A DNA stretch of 64,000 nucleotides from CAZWDO01 sp964632485 [NCBI: uncultured bacterium] (GTDB taxonomy: Bacteria; JAGOEH01), in contig CAZWDO010000005.1 of NCBI GenBank assembly GCA_964632485.1, positions 181,064-245,063 on the forward strand, written 5' to 3'. Shown in pieces: positions 31,176 to 40,522 of this stretch. A model generated the notes under the pieces. That model did no database searches and was not told where the DNA came from. It was given only the letters and a program-made list of their open reading frames with translations. The translations under genes and the position numbers were made by a program. The stretch's first letter is position 1, and the number at the start of each line of letters is the position of its first letter.

Positions 31176-32462
31176 TTAGCCTTGACCGGCATAAAAGATA
31201 GATTTCAATCGATCGTCCAGATAATCAGTACAACGAATCATGACATCTTCATTTTCCACTAAGGAAATATCGATAGGTTCACGTAATCGTTTTCCATCGG
31301 CATTATAAAGTAAACGAATCCGGGGACGTTCGATGGATGGAAACTGGTTCTCCAGAACAATTCCCTGGGCTTTAAACAATGGGTGAGATAAAGGATGGTA
31401 AATCTCAATGTTTTCACCCGCTGGATAGGACGGATAAAACCTTAGGACTTCCTTAACAATTTCATAGTTCAATTGTTTTTTTTCAGGGGAAATCGCATAT
31501 TGCAGATTTCGCACCGCAATATCATGAGGCAAGCGATGCCGATACGTGCGATTGGACGACATTGCATCCATTGTATCGGCAACAGCAGTGATCTCTGCGA
31601 TTAACAAAATGTACCCCAACGGCGTATAGCGAGGCCGGTGAATACGGTTGAATCCCATCAGACCCTGTGGATACCCCTGGCCGTCCTGGCGCTCATGATG
31701 TTGAAAAGCTACATGGGCGCTCATGTGACTGAATCCCTGGGCGCGAATCAGTTCATATCCAATCGATGGATGAGCATGAATATATTTCATGTGACTCTCC
31801 GGAAGTTTTCCCGGATAATTTAAAATCTCTTTTGGTATAAACCGTTTCCCTACATCATGCAATAAACACCCGATAATTACATCTTCAAGTGTAGCTTTAG
31901 TAACCCAGTTAATCAGTCGGGAAATCCAAATGGCAAAAATAGCAACATCAATGGAATGACGAAATGTGTAATCATCATGAGTCTGGATTAAATAGAGATT
32001 CGGAATGATCTCTTTTTTCTGTTTAAGCACTGAATCGAACAGTTGTTGGGCCATAGAGCGAAATAATTTCCGGTCAAACTCTATTTTATCAATTATTGCA
32101 GTATATTTTTTATCCTCCACAAGCGATTCTGCCACATAATCCAGGGATTGAGTATGAAACTGTTCTAAAATTTTCTGGTCAATCAGTTTCATTTCCCGGG
32201 AGAGATTATTCATTAACTTCAACCGCACTCGGGAGGGTACCAATTCTTCCGCTTCTTTTACATCCTCAGTCCCGGGTTCTTCAACATATAGCTCAAAAAT
32301 CTGCCGTTCATGCAAACGGTGAATAATCGCTTCCGTCAACCGAATCCCGCGAGCGACCAATAATTCAGGAATGATTTCATTATCATTATTGCGGGAATAA
32401 CTGTAGATATTTTTCCCGCAGATATCGCCCGCGTGGATTTGTTCGATCGTTTTTTTTCGCAT
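31176..32462 (-). CDS. HD-GYP domain protein (putative cyclic-di-GMP phosphodiesterase)
   Basis: A protein of about 428 residues. An N-terminal regulatory region (EQIHAGDICGKNIYS; core HAGDICGKNI) is followed by the HD-GYP domain at about 170-360: HSIDVAIFAIWI, LLHDVGKRFIP with the HD pair, HAHPSIGYELI, FQHHERQDGQGYPQGL with the GYP motif, and DTMDAMSSNRTYRH (core AMSSNRTYR). A C-terminal PilZ-like or beta-rich tail follows. The start is uncertain: the ATG at 32462 leaves a 10-base gap after the Trm112-like gene; one at 32492 overlaps it; neither has a good ribosome site. Confidence 0.87.
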   Translation of the reverse strand: MRKKTIEQIHAGDICGKNIYSYSRNNDNEIIPELLVARGIRLTEAIIHRLHERQIFELYVEEPGTEDVKEAEELVPSRVRLKLMNNLSREMKLIDQKILEQFHTQSLDYVAESLVEDKKYTAIIDKIEFDRKLFRSMAQQLFDSVLKQKKEIIPNLYLIQTHDDYTFRHSIDVAIFAIWISRLINWVTKATLEDVIIGCLLHDVGKRFIPKEILNYPGKLPESHMKYIHAHPSIGYELIRAQGFSHMSAHVAFQHHERQDGQGYPQGLMGFNRIHRPRYTPLGYILLIAEITAVADTMDAMSSNRTYRHRLPHDIAVRNLQYAISPEKKQLNYEIVKEVLRFYPSYPAGENIEIYHPLSHPLFKAQGIVLENQFPSIERPRIRLLYNADGKRLREPIDISLVENEDVMIRCTDYLDDRLKSIFYAGQG

Positions 32463-32472
32463 ATTAGAAAAA

Positions 32473-32637
32473 CTAGAAGGGTTTAGCCTCATCAATCAAC
32501 ATGATTGGAATATCGTCTTTGATCTCGTAAATCAAGCGACACTGATGACAAATGAGTTGCTGCTCTTCATCTTTGTATTCCAAATCACCTTTGCATTTAG
32601 GACACGCTAAAATTTCCAGTAATTTCGGATCCAGCAT
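32473..32637 (-). CDS. Trm112-like zinc-ribbon protein
   Basis: A 54-residue protein of the Trm112/YcaR family, small zinc-binding proteins that act as partners of methyltransferases in eukaryotes and archaea and are of unknown role in most bacteria. It begins MLDPKLLEILACPKCKGDL (first CxxC near 12-15), then LICHQCRLIYEI (second CxxC near 30-33) and ends DIPIMLIDEAKPF, the standard family layout. An AAAGGAG ribosome site lies just upstream. It precedes the HD-GYP gene. Confidence 0.9.
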   Translation of the reverse strand: MLDPKLLEILACPKCKGDLEYKDEEQQLICHQCRLIYEIKDDIPIMLIDEAKPF

Positions 32638-32664
32638 ATCTGCTCCTTTCAAATAAGGTTAACA

Positions 32665-34776
32665 CTACCTGTAACGTCTTGCGCAAGAACGCATGACAAT
32701 TTCCAAATCCATAATCAAATTCATATTACTATAATAGTAATGGTAAAGGAACCGTTTTTCATCAAGCGGCAGGGATGCAAGAGAAGACAGCCGCGCAATA
32801 CTAAAAATACCTGGTTTAATTTGCAAATACGAAAAGGATTCCAAATCGGACCAGGCGATTCCTACCACACTAAACCGTCCGGTTATCAAAAAATAGCTGC
32901 TAATCCAGTAATAACCTAATTTAGCGAAAAAGCGGATTGGGCGTTTTCCGGCAGGTACTCTCACCCTGTGATTGGTATTATAACCCAAAACATCTATATT
33001 GTCAAGTTGATAATGTGATTTCATAAAAAAGTATAAAAAAAGCGGCCAACCCAAAATCAACCATAAGAACCCAATACTAAAATCAAAAAGCTGTTTTGTG
33101 AACAGATGGAAACGAATTAACGGGGATTCCCTGGGAATCGACGTGTCTTCATCTGAACCCAGATAGAGGGGGGAAGAATGACCCCAAAACTTTCGTTCCC
33201 GCGTATCAATGATCTTAAGTTCTATTCCCTTAAGGCGCAGGGAATGAGTAATATAAATCAGATCGTCATAAGGAATCAATTCGGGCGCTGTAATTAGTTC
33301 CTGAACATTATAGCGATCAACCCAGAACAATAATTGCCGCCAATCCCCGACAACCGGCACCTGTTCAATCATACAGCCAATATCCATTTGCGATTGAGAA
33401 AGAATTCCCAGCAATTCATATTCAAAAAAAGAGCTTTGGCGCAATTGACGGACAATCGGGCCGGCTCCCTCCTTGGAACCAATCAGCAGGGTTCGTCGTT
33501 TAGATAAATAACCCAGGCGCAATGGGCGCTTCCATCCATAAACCAACCGCCAGGAGATGAGATAAAGAGCTGTAAGAACCATAAAAAGTAGCAATACAAC
33601 CCTGGAAAAAGCGATAAATTTAATAAAAAATGAAAGGATAATCAATACTAACATCATGAAAAAAGTCGCGGCAGTCAGCCGGGGGAGGAAAAACCGTTGA
33701 TTGGATTGATAGATGCCCGCTAAACGAAACACGAATGTGAACACCGCTAAATAAAGGGTTAAAATAAACAGGTAGGACCAGTAATTATCAAAGGGGGGTA
33801 GGACATGCCACTCCCGGTAGCGAAAGAGGATCGCGCTGATATATGCCAGGGAAATGGAGGCGCTATCAATCAACCAGACAAAGTGGCGGCTAAAAAAACT
33901 CAATCCGAGAGACAGCATGGCGTTGATGAGAATACTCACATAGATAACCGGTTTGAACCAACGCAACCAATGGGAATGATGATGTTTACCCACAAAAATA
34001 ACCATGGAGCGGTAAAAATCGATTTTCGATTTCCACCAGCGTGATTTGGATGATTCTCCTTTAAAATGAATGATCTGGCTGGTTGGGACATAATAGATTT
34101 CACTCACTTGCTTAATTCGGTAGCAAAGGTCCAGGTCCTCGCCATACATAAAAAAGGCTTCGTCAAAGAATCCCACCTGTTCCAGGGTCGAATGACGAAT
34201 GAACATAAACGAGCCGGAAAGCGCATCGACCGGATGTGTCTCATTTTCATCATGCCAGGTCATGTTATAGGAAGAAAAAAATCGGTTGTTCGGAAACAGC
34301 AAACTCAAGCCGATAATGCGGAAAAAGGCGTTCAGAGGACTGGGAAACCCGCGGCGGCACGCAAGTTGCAAGGTACCGTCCGGATTCAACACTTTGCATC
34401 CGACAGCGCCGGATTGGGGATTTTGATCCATAAAAGCTTTCATCAATCCCAGCGTTTTTTCTTCAACAATCGTATCGGGGTTGATCAGCAGAATATATTC
34501 TCCCCGGGCATGGGCCAGCGCCTGGTTATTCGCCTTACCGAACCCAAGGTTTTTGTCATTTTCAATAAAACATACAGAATCAGCGAACTTTTCTCTGATA
34601 AATTGAGGGGTCCCGTCTGAAGAACAATTATCAACCACAAAAATTTCCCATTTCATACCCTCCAGGGCATTGAGAAGGGAATATAAAAGATGCTCTAAAT
34701 ACGTTTTTACATTATAACTGACAATAATAACCGAAATATCAAACGGGTACCGGGCATTCAAGAGTATTTCTTCCAC
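32665..34776 (-). CDS. fusion of a family 2 glycosyltransferase and a degenerate sugar-phosphate transferase
   Basis: A 703-residue fusion. Residues 1-260 are a rhamnosyltransferase-like GT2 enzyme: ISVIIVSYN near 15, FVVDNCSSDGT near 45, LLINPDT near 95 (DxD-like), and FMYGEDLDLCYR near 210. Residues about 280-440 form four or five membrane helices. Residues 430-560 are a Rossmann-like CoA-binding domain (TLLIGSKEGAG). Residues 570-703 align with the polyprenyl-phosphate hexose-1-phosphate transferases (QLFDFSIGFLWLILGWPL at the membrane re-entrant helix; KPGIFSIARLS near the end), but the usual catalytic KFRSM and Asp-Glu dyad cannot be found. The last domain may be inactive or regulatory. 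Confidence 0.82.
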   Translation of the reverse strand: MEEILLNARYPFDISVIIVSYNVKTYLEHLLYSLLNALEGMKWEIFVVDNCSSDGTPQFIREKFADSVCFIENDKNLGFGKANNQALAHARGEYILLINPDTIVEEKTLGLMKAFMDQNPQSGAVGCKVLNPDGTLQLACRRGFPSPLNAFFRIIGLSLLFPNNRFFSSYNMTWHDENETHPVDALSGSFMFIRHSTLEQVGFFDEAFFMYGEDLDLCYRIKQVSEIYYVPTSQIIHFKGESSKSRWWKSKIDFYRSMVIFVGKHHHSHWLRWFKPVIYVSILINAMLSLGLSFFSRHFVWLIDSASISLAYISAILFRYREWHVLPPFDNYWSYLFILTLYLAVFTFVFRLAGIYQSNQRFFLPRLTAATFFMMLVLIILSFFIKFIAFSRVVLLLFMVLTALYLISWRLVYGWKRPLRLGYLSKRRTLLIGSKEGAGPIVRQLRQSSFFEYELLGILSQSQMDIGCMIEQVPVVGDWRQLLFWVDRYNVQELITAPELIPYDDLIYITHSLRLKGIELKIIDTRERKFWGHSSPLYLGSDEDTSIPRESPLIRFHLFTKQLFDFSIGFLWLILGWPLFLYFFMKSHYQLDNIDVLGYNTNHRVRVPAGKRPIRFFAKLGYYWISSYFLITGRFSVVGIAWSDLESFSYLQIKPGIFSIARLSSLASLPLDEKRFLYHYYYSNMNLIMDLEIVMRSCARRYR

Positions 34777-34784
34777 GTATAGGA

Positions 34785-35522
34785 TCAGTTACGGGAAAAC
34801 CAGCCGGTTAAACCGAGCCAACGTAGTCGCCACACCAGCCAGATTGCTTCCCAGATAATTTTTTTTGACATTTTAGATTGCCCTATTAACCGATCAGTGA
34901 AAATAATAGGTATCTCCCGGATACGAAACCCTTTTTTCCAGGCATAAAAATTCATTTCGATCTGAAATGAATATCCATCGGAACGAATTTTTTTCAAATT
35001 CAGAGCTTCTAACACCCGTCGATGAAAACATTTAAATCCCCCGGTAGTATCATAGACGGGAATTCCAGTGATCAAACGGGTATAAACACTGGCAAAATAA
35101 CTGAGCAGCAGACGTTTTAAGGGCCAGTTCACAACATTGATCACTCCATTAACATAACGGGATCCAAGAGCGAGATCGACATCACCGGCAAGTACCGGGC
35201 GGATCAAATCTGGAATATAATCGGGATTGTGAGAAAAATCACAATCCATTTCCATGAACAATTTGCATTGAGTATTTGCCAGGCCCCAGGCAAAACCTGC
35301 CAGATAAGCCGATCCCAATCCCAATTTACCCTGACGATGCATCACTTCAATTTGAGGATGATCCTTGGCCAACTGATCGGCAATCTCTCCGGTACCATCC
35401 GGGGAATTATCATCTACAATCAATATCCGTAGCGGATAATCCAGAGCCAACAATCTTTCCACCATTTGATTTAAATTCTCACGTTCATTATATGTAGGCA
35501 GCACAATTAAAATATCAGCCAT
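34785..35522 (-). CDS. polyprenol-phosphate mannosyltransferase-like GT2 protein
   Basis: A 245-residue protein like the soluble catalytic domain of dolichol-phosphate mannose synthase (DPM1): ILIVLPTYNERENL at the start, LIVDDNSPDGTGEIAD (core VDDNSPDGTG), EMDCDFSHNPDYIP (core MDCDFSHNP, the DxD), GSRYVNGV, GGFKCFHRRVL and SYSFQIEM-like YSFQIEMNF. The frame opens at a TTG at 35540, but the ATG at 35522 has AAAGGA six bases upstream and starts the conserved sequence, so I use it. It precedes the GT2 fusion by 8 bases and follows the YfhO gene, whose family uses polyprenol-linked sugars. Confidence 0.9.
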   Translation of the reverse strand: MADILIVLPTYNERENLNQMVERLLALDYPLRILIVDDNSPDGTGEIADQLAKDHPQIEVMHRQGKLGLGSAYLAGFAWGLANTQCKLFMEMDCDFSHNPDYIPDLIRPVLAGDVDLALGSRYVNGVINVVNWPLKRLLLSYFASVYTRLITGIPVYDTTGGFKCFHRRVLEALNLKKIRSDGYSFQIEMNFYAWKKGFRIREIPIIFTDRLIGQSKMSKKIIWEAIWLVWRLRWLGLTGWFSRN

Positions 35523-35536
35523 TGTCATTCCTTTTT

Positions 35537-37969
35537 TCAATTACTTTTTCGTGTTGTAAAAGCGTTACCGATCCACCCCAAAACGAACAAAGCGAGTCCA
35601 ATCGCTGTTGCCCATGAAGCCTTACGCAGGGGTTGGGACTCGTAACGGAACTCCAGTTCATGGACACCCGTTGTCAGAAAGACGGCCTGGAATGTTCCAA
35701 AGGCCCTGAAAACAGGCAAATTCTGGTTTTGCTGATAGACATGCCAATAGGGGAAATAGTTTTCACTAATAAACAAAAATCCCGGGCGGGGCAGGGATAC
35801 CACCAGTTTTATCCCTCGCAAGACATCGCGCAGAACATCTATTTTTCCATTATCCAGCGAATCGGTTTCACTATCGGCAATCTGGCCGGCGAAATTTTCA
35901 ATAACCATGGTTTCCTTAAAATCCAATGAGGCGAGATTCATATAATCGATCACCGCATCAAAGTCATCTACCCCCTTAGTTTCTCTAACATCGGCCTGGT
36001 AATAAAGACGATATTTATTCAAAGCATCATGATTCTTGAAAACGACCAGTCCCGTTTGACTTGATTGATAGACTTCCTCAAATTGATCAAACCGATAGAA
36101 TATCCTCATTTGTTCATTACCCTGAATGCGAGGATCGGGCGCTATCAGATATTTGACGTTAGCAAGGTTCATGAAAGCGAATCCATTTTGGGGATTAAAA
36201 AAATTTGCGGATTGGCGGCCACCCCGAAACGCCCGATACCATTTTAATTCAAAATCATGAAATCCCATCGCATCGGCTATGCCATGGATGGGAAATACAT
36301 TTTGCGCATAGCGGCCGGAAATGTCGAGAACCCGAAACGCGCTGTCATCTTTTTTAATAAAATCGATAATATCATCCCGCCGTTCATATTCAGCTCGGTT
36401 TCGGGTTTGGATAAACGGTTTGTCGGCAATCCAGAGATCGAGTATGATAACGGCCAGCAAAATAATCGCCGGCGCCAAACTTCGTTTTTTATTAAAGACA
36501 TAGTAAAAAACAACGCCAATACTGATTACAATCAATAGATAAATCAGCGTTCCCTGAGAGAAGGATTGAGCATTATTCTGCATTGCCGCCAATTTATCAG
36601 GCGTATTGGGCCAGGAAAATATGTTTTTCCAAATAGAGAAAGTTGCGTTGCGTAAAAGTAAAAAAAGGACTCCAAGTCCGGACAAAATTCCGCAAGTCCA
36701 CATCGCTATTTTTTTAAAAAAAGGATGACGCTCTCTTTGAGTCAACAGATAATCGAAGGCAAAGGCGGCGGGAACCCAGACGGCAAACGCAAATATCGCC
36801 ATACTCATACTGGGGGCGCGCATTTTATTGATCCCCGGCACAAAATAAAAAAAGAATTTATGAACGGGCGTATGCGCTCCCAGAGCATACATCAGCGCAA
36901 TCAGCCCCGTAAAAAAAAAGTAACGGCTCAACCATTCCTTTCGAAAAGAAAATATCAACCAAATAGCAGCAAAAATGATGCCCACCAGCCCTACATATTC
37001 CGAGTTGAGTTTAAAATAGTTGCGTCCCCAATAATACTCATTAAAATTGATGAATTTGGGGATCAGCAATTGCATGACTTCCTCGGGATGGAGTGACCAG
37101 GAAGGTGCGTACGCATACTCGACACCGCCGGCCCGAGGCGAAAATTGGCTGATATATTGCGTGGAGGGGTAAAGTATCAATGCGCCAATAGACACGGCGG
37201 TTAAAACGGAAAGCAAACCCAGCAGCGCTATCTGCGAACTGCCCAGCCAATTTTTATGAGTTTTATACTCGCGCCATAATTTAGTTAAAAAATAGAAACC
37301 CAGGGGAATAAAAATAAAATAAGACATTTGCGGATGCCCGGTCAGAATGACCGATCCCATCACGCCGCCCATAATCAGCGCGCGCCAAAAATTCGGCCGA
37401 TCAAAGAGGTACTCGCACCCCCAAAAAACTAACGGCATCATTTCACACGCAAACAATTTGGAATCGTGACCGGAAAAAACCAAACTGACAATCGCGGAAG
37501 AAAACATAAATCCAAGGCCGCCCAGTAACCGACCCCAGAAACTTAATCCCAATTTATGGAGATAGAGATACATAAACAAACCGCCCATCAGTATCATCAG
37601 TAAAAACCGATACCCGATGGCCTTATATAGCGGCATGATAAATTTTAAAAGAGTAGTCGGGAAAAAGGCATCGGCGGCCAATCCATCCAGAAAAGGGATG
37701 CCTCCGACAACATTGGCCTGCCATAATGGATAACGCCCATGCTCCTGAAAATAGGTTGTCATGGCTTTGATATTGCCATAGGCTGCCATCAGGTCGCTAC
37801 CGAATAACGCCTGTCCGGAAAATACAAAACCGCCGAACAAGGCGATTACTACCAGCGCATAGAGTATCGCAGCCAGTTTCCAATTCATATATCTGGAGAG
37901 TCCATCCATAACTGGCACAATGGGTTGATCCTGCTTAATTGCGTCTTTTTTAGGTTTGCTCTTACTCAT
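35537..37969 (-). CDS. YfhO-family membrane protein
   Basis: An 810-residue membrane protein with about 13 helices in residues 25-560 and a periplasmic or terminal soluble region, ending in one last helix before a basic tail. It matches the YfhO family of GT-C-like proteins, which in Firmicutes glycosylate teichoic or lipoteichoic acids using polyprenol-phosphate sugar donors. Family features are the first loop (GSDLMAAYGNIKAM), SGHDSKLFACEMMPLVFW (core GHDSKLFACEMMP) and GINKMRAPSMSM. With the DPM1-like gene directly downstream, it could be the acceptor-side sugar transferase. Confidence 0.85.
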   Translation of the reverse strand: MSKSKPKKDAIKQDQPIVPVMDGLSRYMNWKLAAILYALVVIALFGGFVFSGQALFGSDLMAAYGNIKAMTTYFQEHGRYPLWQANVVGGIPFLDGLAADAFFPTTLLKFIMPLYKAIGYRFLLMILMGGLFMYLYLHKLGLSFWGRLLGGLGFMFSSAIVSLVFSGHDSKLFACEMMPLVFWGCEYLFDRPNFWRALIMGGVMGSVILTGHPQMSYFIFIPLGFYFLTKLWREYKTHKNWLGSSQIALLGLLSVLTAVSIGALILYPSTQYISQFSPRAGGVEYAYAPSWSLHPEEVMQLLIPKFINFNEYYWGRNYFKLNSEYVGLVGIIFAAIWLIFSFRKEWLSRYFFFTGLIALMYALGAHTPVHKFFFYFVPGINKMRAPSMSMAIFAFAVWVPAAFAFDYLLTQRERHPFFKKIAMWTCGILSGLGVLFLLLRNATFSIWKNIFSWPNTPDKLAAMQNNAQSFSQGTLIYLLIVISIGVVFYYVFNKKRSLAPAIILLAVIILDLWIADKPFIQTRNRAEYERRDDIIDFIKKDDSAFRVLDISGRYAQNVFPIHGIADAMGFHDFELKWYRAFRGGRQSANFFNPQNGFAFMNLANVKYLIAPDPRIQGNEQMRIFYRFDQFEEVYQSSQTGLVVFKNHDALNKYRLYYQADVRETKGVDDFDAVIDYMNLASLDFKETMVIENFAGQIADSETDSLDNGKIDVLRDVLRGIKLVVSLPRPGFLFISENYFPYWHVYQQNQNLPVFRAFGTFQAVFLTTGVHELEFRYESQPLRKASWATAIGLALFVLGWIGNAFTTRKSN

Positions 37970-38151
37970 AATTCATACTCCATTTGATAATCATTAACAT
38001 TACAAAAACCGTCATTTCGGATAGTGCCCGGCTCCCCGGTTCAATCCGGTCATTTATAAGCCAAAACAATTCTCATTTCATATTTCTTGCTTTATAGATT
38101 CCCCCAAACTTCATTCTAAGTAAGGTGAGGGAATATGAAGGTCAGCAGTTA

Positions 38152-39339
38152 TTAAACATTAACCTGCCGATATACATCCCGAACCTGATCAATAATTCGG
38201 TCCCAGGAAAAATAATCACTCACAAATTCGAAACCTTTTTGCGCCATTCTATGGCTTTCTTTGGGATTTTCAAGGCAATCCCGGATGATTTGCGCCAAAG
38301 CTTCGGCATCGCCAGGTGGAACCAACCGTCCGGTAATACCATCATTGACAACATCAGGAATTCCTCCAATTTGACTGGCGACAACAGGTACACGATATAA
38401 ATAAGCTTCCAGCAAAACCACGCCCAAACCTTCGGTATCACCTTTGCGGTCAATGATCGAAGGGAGAGCAAAAAGATCAGCGCGCTGGTAAAATTCCACT
38501 TTTTGCAATTCGGAAACCCGGCCGTGAAGATGAATATAAGAATCAGCTCCAAGGGTTTGAATCTGTTGTTGCAATTCTTCCAATAGATTTCCGCTTCCGA
38601 CAATGTCCAATTGAACAGATACGCCACGATAATGTAAGAGATGGACAGCATCGATTAAAAAAGAGATCCCTTTTCGTTCGATCAATCGGCCGACAAAGAG
38701 TATCTTAAACGGGGCGTTTACGTCCCTCGGAACAGATTCCCCGGTCGGCGGGTCTTCAATAGCCGCGCCATAAGGGATAATCGTGATCGGGATATCACGG
38801 ATCGCCCGCACCTGATCAGCGGTGAAATTTGAAATTGCAATCACTGAAGAGGCATGGCGAAGAAAAAAATCTAAAAACCAGCGAACGAAGGGAAATCGTT
38901 TGGCAATTAGCAGGTCAGCGCCATAAAAATGCAGTATATAGGGTTTTTTAAGTAAAAAATGGGGTAAAATGGCAGATAATGCTGTAGGGAAAGGCCAATG
39001 CACATGCAATAGATTATAATTCTGCCGCCAAATATGAAAAAAAGATTTAATGATTCCACAGCCCATAAAAAAAAGAGTTATCAGCTTGTAGTGCCACTTA
39101 TGAATTTTATTGGGCGCTCCTTCATCATGGGTGAGATTTTCCCAGGATTTAAAAAAATAGCGGTAGCGGTGGACAGGGATTTGGTCGATTTTATGGGATG
39201 GCAATCCCTCAAACGAAGGCGCCCAGACATGAACATCGTCGCCCTGTTCGCGTAACCGACGGATCAATTCACGCAACCAGGGAACTTCCGTATCATCATT
39301 AAAACGAGGAAAAGTCGTAACGAGCGCGCAAATCTTCAT
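38152..39339 (-). CDS. family 4 glycosyltransferase
   Basis: A GT-B retaining glycosyltransferase of 395 residues. The N-terminal Rossmann domain contains HVHWPFPTALSAILPHF (core HVHWPFPTA) and HFYGADLL; the C-terminal domain has IPYGAAIEDP near 200, KILFVGRLIERKGISFLIDA (core FVGRLIERKG) near 222 and the nucleotide-binding EGLGVVLLEAYLYRVPVVAS (core EGLGVVLLEA) near 310. It follows gmd by one base, so GDP-linked deoxysugars are likely donors somewhere in this pathway. Confidence 0.92.
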   Translation of the reverse strand: MKICALVTTFPRFNDDTEVPWLRELIRRLREQGDDVHVWAPSFEGLPSHKIDQIPVHRYRYFFKSWENLTHDEGAPNKIHKWHYKLITLFFMGCGIIKSFFHIWRQNYNLLHVHWPFPTALSAILPHFLLKKPYILHFYGADLLIAKRFPFVRWFLDFFLRHASSVIAISNFTADQVRAIRDIPITIIPYGAAIEDPPTGESVPRDVNAPFKILFVGRLIERKGISFLIDAVHLLHYRGVSVQLDIVGSGNLLEELQQQIQTLGADSYIHLHGRVSELQKVEFYQRADLFALPSIIDRKGDTEGLGVVLLEAYLYRVPVVASQIGGIPDVVNDGITGRLVPPGDAEALAQIIRDCLENPKESHRMAQKGFEFVSDYFSWDRIIDQVRDVYRQVNV

Positions 39340-39340
39340 T

Positions 39341-40372
39341 TCAGTCCAACTGTATTTCTCGTGCCACCCGATGCAAATCGGCTTCCATCATTATTTCTAC
39401 TAATTGTTTAAAATCCGTACGGGGTTGCCAGTTCAAGTGTTTCCGGGCTTTGGACGCATCCCCGATCAGACAGTCCACTTCCGCCGGCCGATAATAATCG
39501 GGTGAAATCTCTATCAATGTTTGGCCGGTTTTTGAGTCAATTCCCCGTTCACATTCAGCTTCGCCTTCCCAGAGTATCTCCCTTCCGACCATTTGCAGCG
39601 CATATTTGATAAATTCGCGCACGGTATGAGTTTCGCCGGTAGCCAGTATATAATCATCCGGCTGATCCTGCTGCAACATCAACCACATGCCTTCCACATA
39701 CTCTTTGGCATAACCCCAATCACGCGAGGCGTCAATGTTGCCTAAAACCACTTTATCCTGCAAACCATTCTGGATACGCGCAATTCCATACGTGATCTTG
39801 CGGGTCACAAAATCCAGACCGCGGAAAGGTGACTCGTGGTTAAAGAGAATTCCGTTACAGGCAAACATATCGAATGATTCCCGGTAATTAATGCACATCC
39901 AGTGCGCAAGAAGTTTAGATACCCCATAAGGACTGCGCGGATAAAACGGAGTGCTTTCTTTTTGCGGCGTTTCTTGAACCTTACCGAACATTTCACTGGT
40001 CGAGGCTTGATAAAAACGGCAGTCGGGCTTTAATAACCGGATCGCTTCGATCAGCCGCAAGGTTCCCAAACCATTGATATCGGAAGTCAGTATCGGCTGC
40101 TCAAAAGAGACACCGACAAAACTCTGGGCAGCAAGATTATATACTTCATCCGGCTGAATTTTTTCGATGACCCGATAGATATTCGTCAATTCAAGTAAAT
40201 CCATGAAGGCGATTTCCACCTGGTCAAAGATACCCAATTCTTTCAAACGCCAGAGCGTCGTATCACCACTGCGTCGATCGGCGCCCACAACGCGATATCC
40301 TTTTTTAATTAACAAATCGGCCAAATAAGCGCCGTCCTGTCCACGAATTCCAGTTACTAATGCGGTTTTCAT
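39341..40372 (-). CDS. gmd: GDP-mannose 4,6-dehydratase
   Basis: Converts GDP-mannose to GDP-4-keto-6-deoxymannose, the precursor of fucose, rhamnose and perosamine. The 343-residue protein has ALVTGIRGQDGAYLADLL at the N-terminus (core GIRGQDGAYLA), STSEMFGKVQETPQ, YGVSKLLAHWM with the catalytic Tyr and Lys, and LFNHESPFRGLDFVTRK (usual form: LFNHESPRRGETFVTRK). I use the ATG at 40372, which has GGAG six bases upstream. Together with the mutase at 15.8-17.2 kb it supports a GDP-deoxymannose branch for surface sugars. Confidence 0.95.
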   Translation of the reverse strand: MKTALVTGIRGQDGAYLADLLIKKGYRVVGADRRSGDTTLWRLKELGIFDQVEIAFMDLLELTNIYRVIEKIQPDEVYNLAAQSFVGVSFEQPILTSDINGLGTLRLIEAIRLLKPDCRFYQASTSEMFGKVQETPQKESTPFYPRSPYGVSKLLAHWMCINYRESFDMFACNGILFNHESPFRGLDFVTRKITYGIARIQNGLQDKVVLGNIDASRDWGYAKEYVEGMWLMLQQDQPDDYILATGETHTVREFIKYALQMVGREILWEGEAECERGIDSKTGQTLIEISPDYYRPAEVDCLIGDASKARKHLNWQPRTDFKQLVEIMMEADLHRVAREIQLD

Positions 40373-40429
40373 ATCTGACTCCTTCAACTATCAATTTAGC
40401 ATATAATCGGTTATTCTTACGAATAGGGC

Positions 40430-40458
40430 AAAATACAAAGAATAACAAAAAAAGTCAA
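40430..40458 (-). promoter_or_regulatory. sigma70-type promoter upstream of gmd
   Basis: Minus-strand TTGACT (40453-40458) and TATTTT (40430-40435) are separated by 17 bases. The expected transcription start is near 40423, about 50 bases before the gmd ATG. Confidence 0.6.
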
Positions 40459-40522
40459 GGATAAAATCTATAAAGCTCCGGCTTAATGCAGTTTATTGGC
40501 GTTGAAAAGCGAATCGGAAAAA

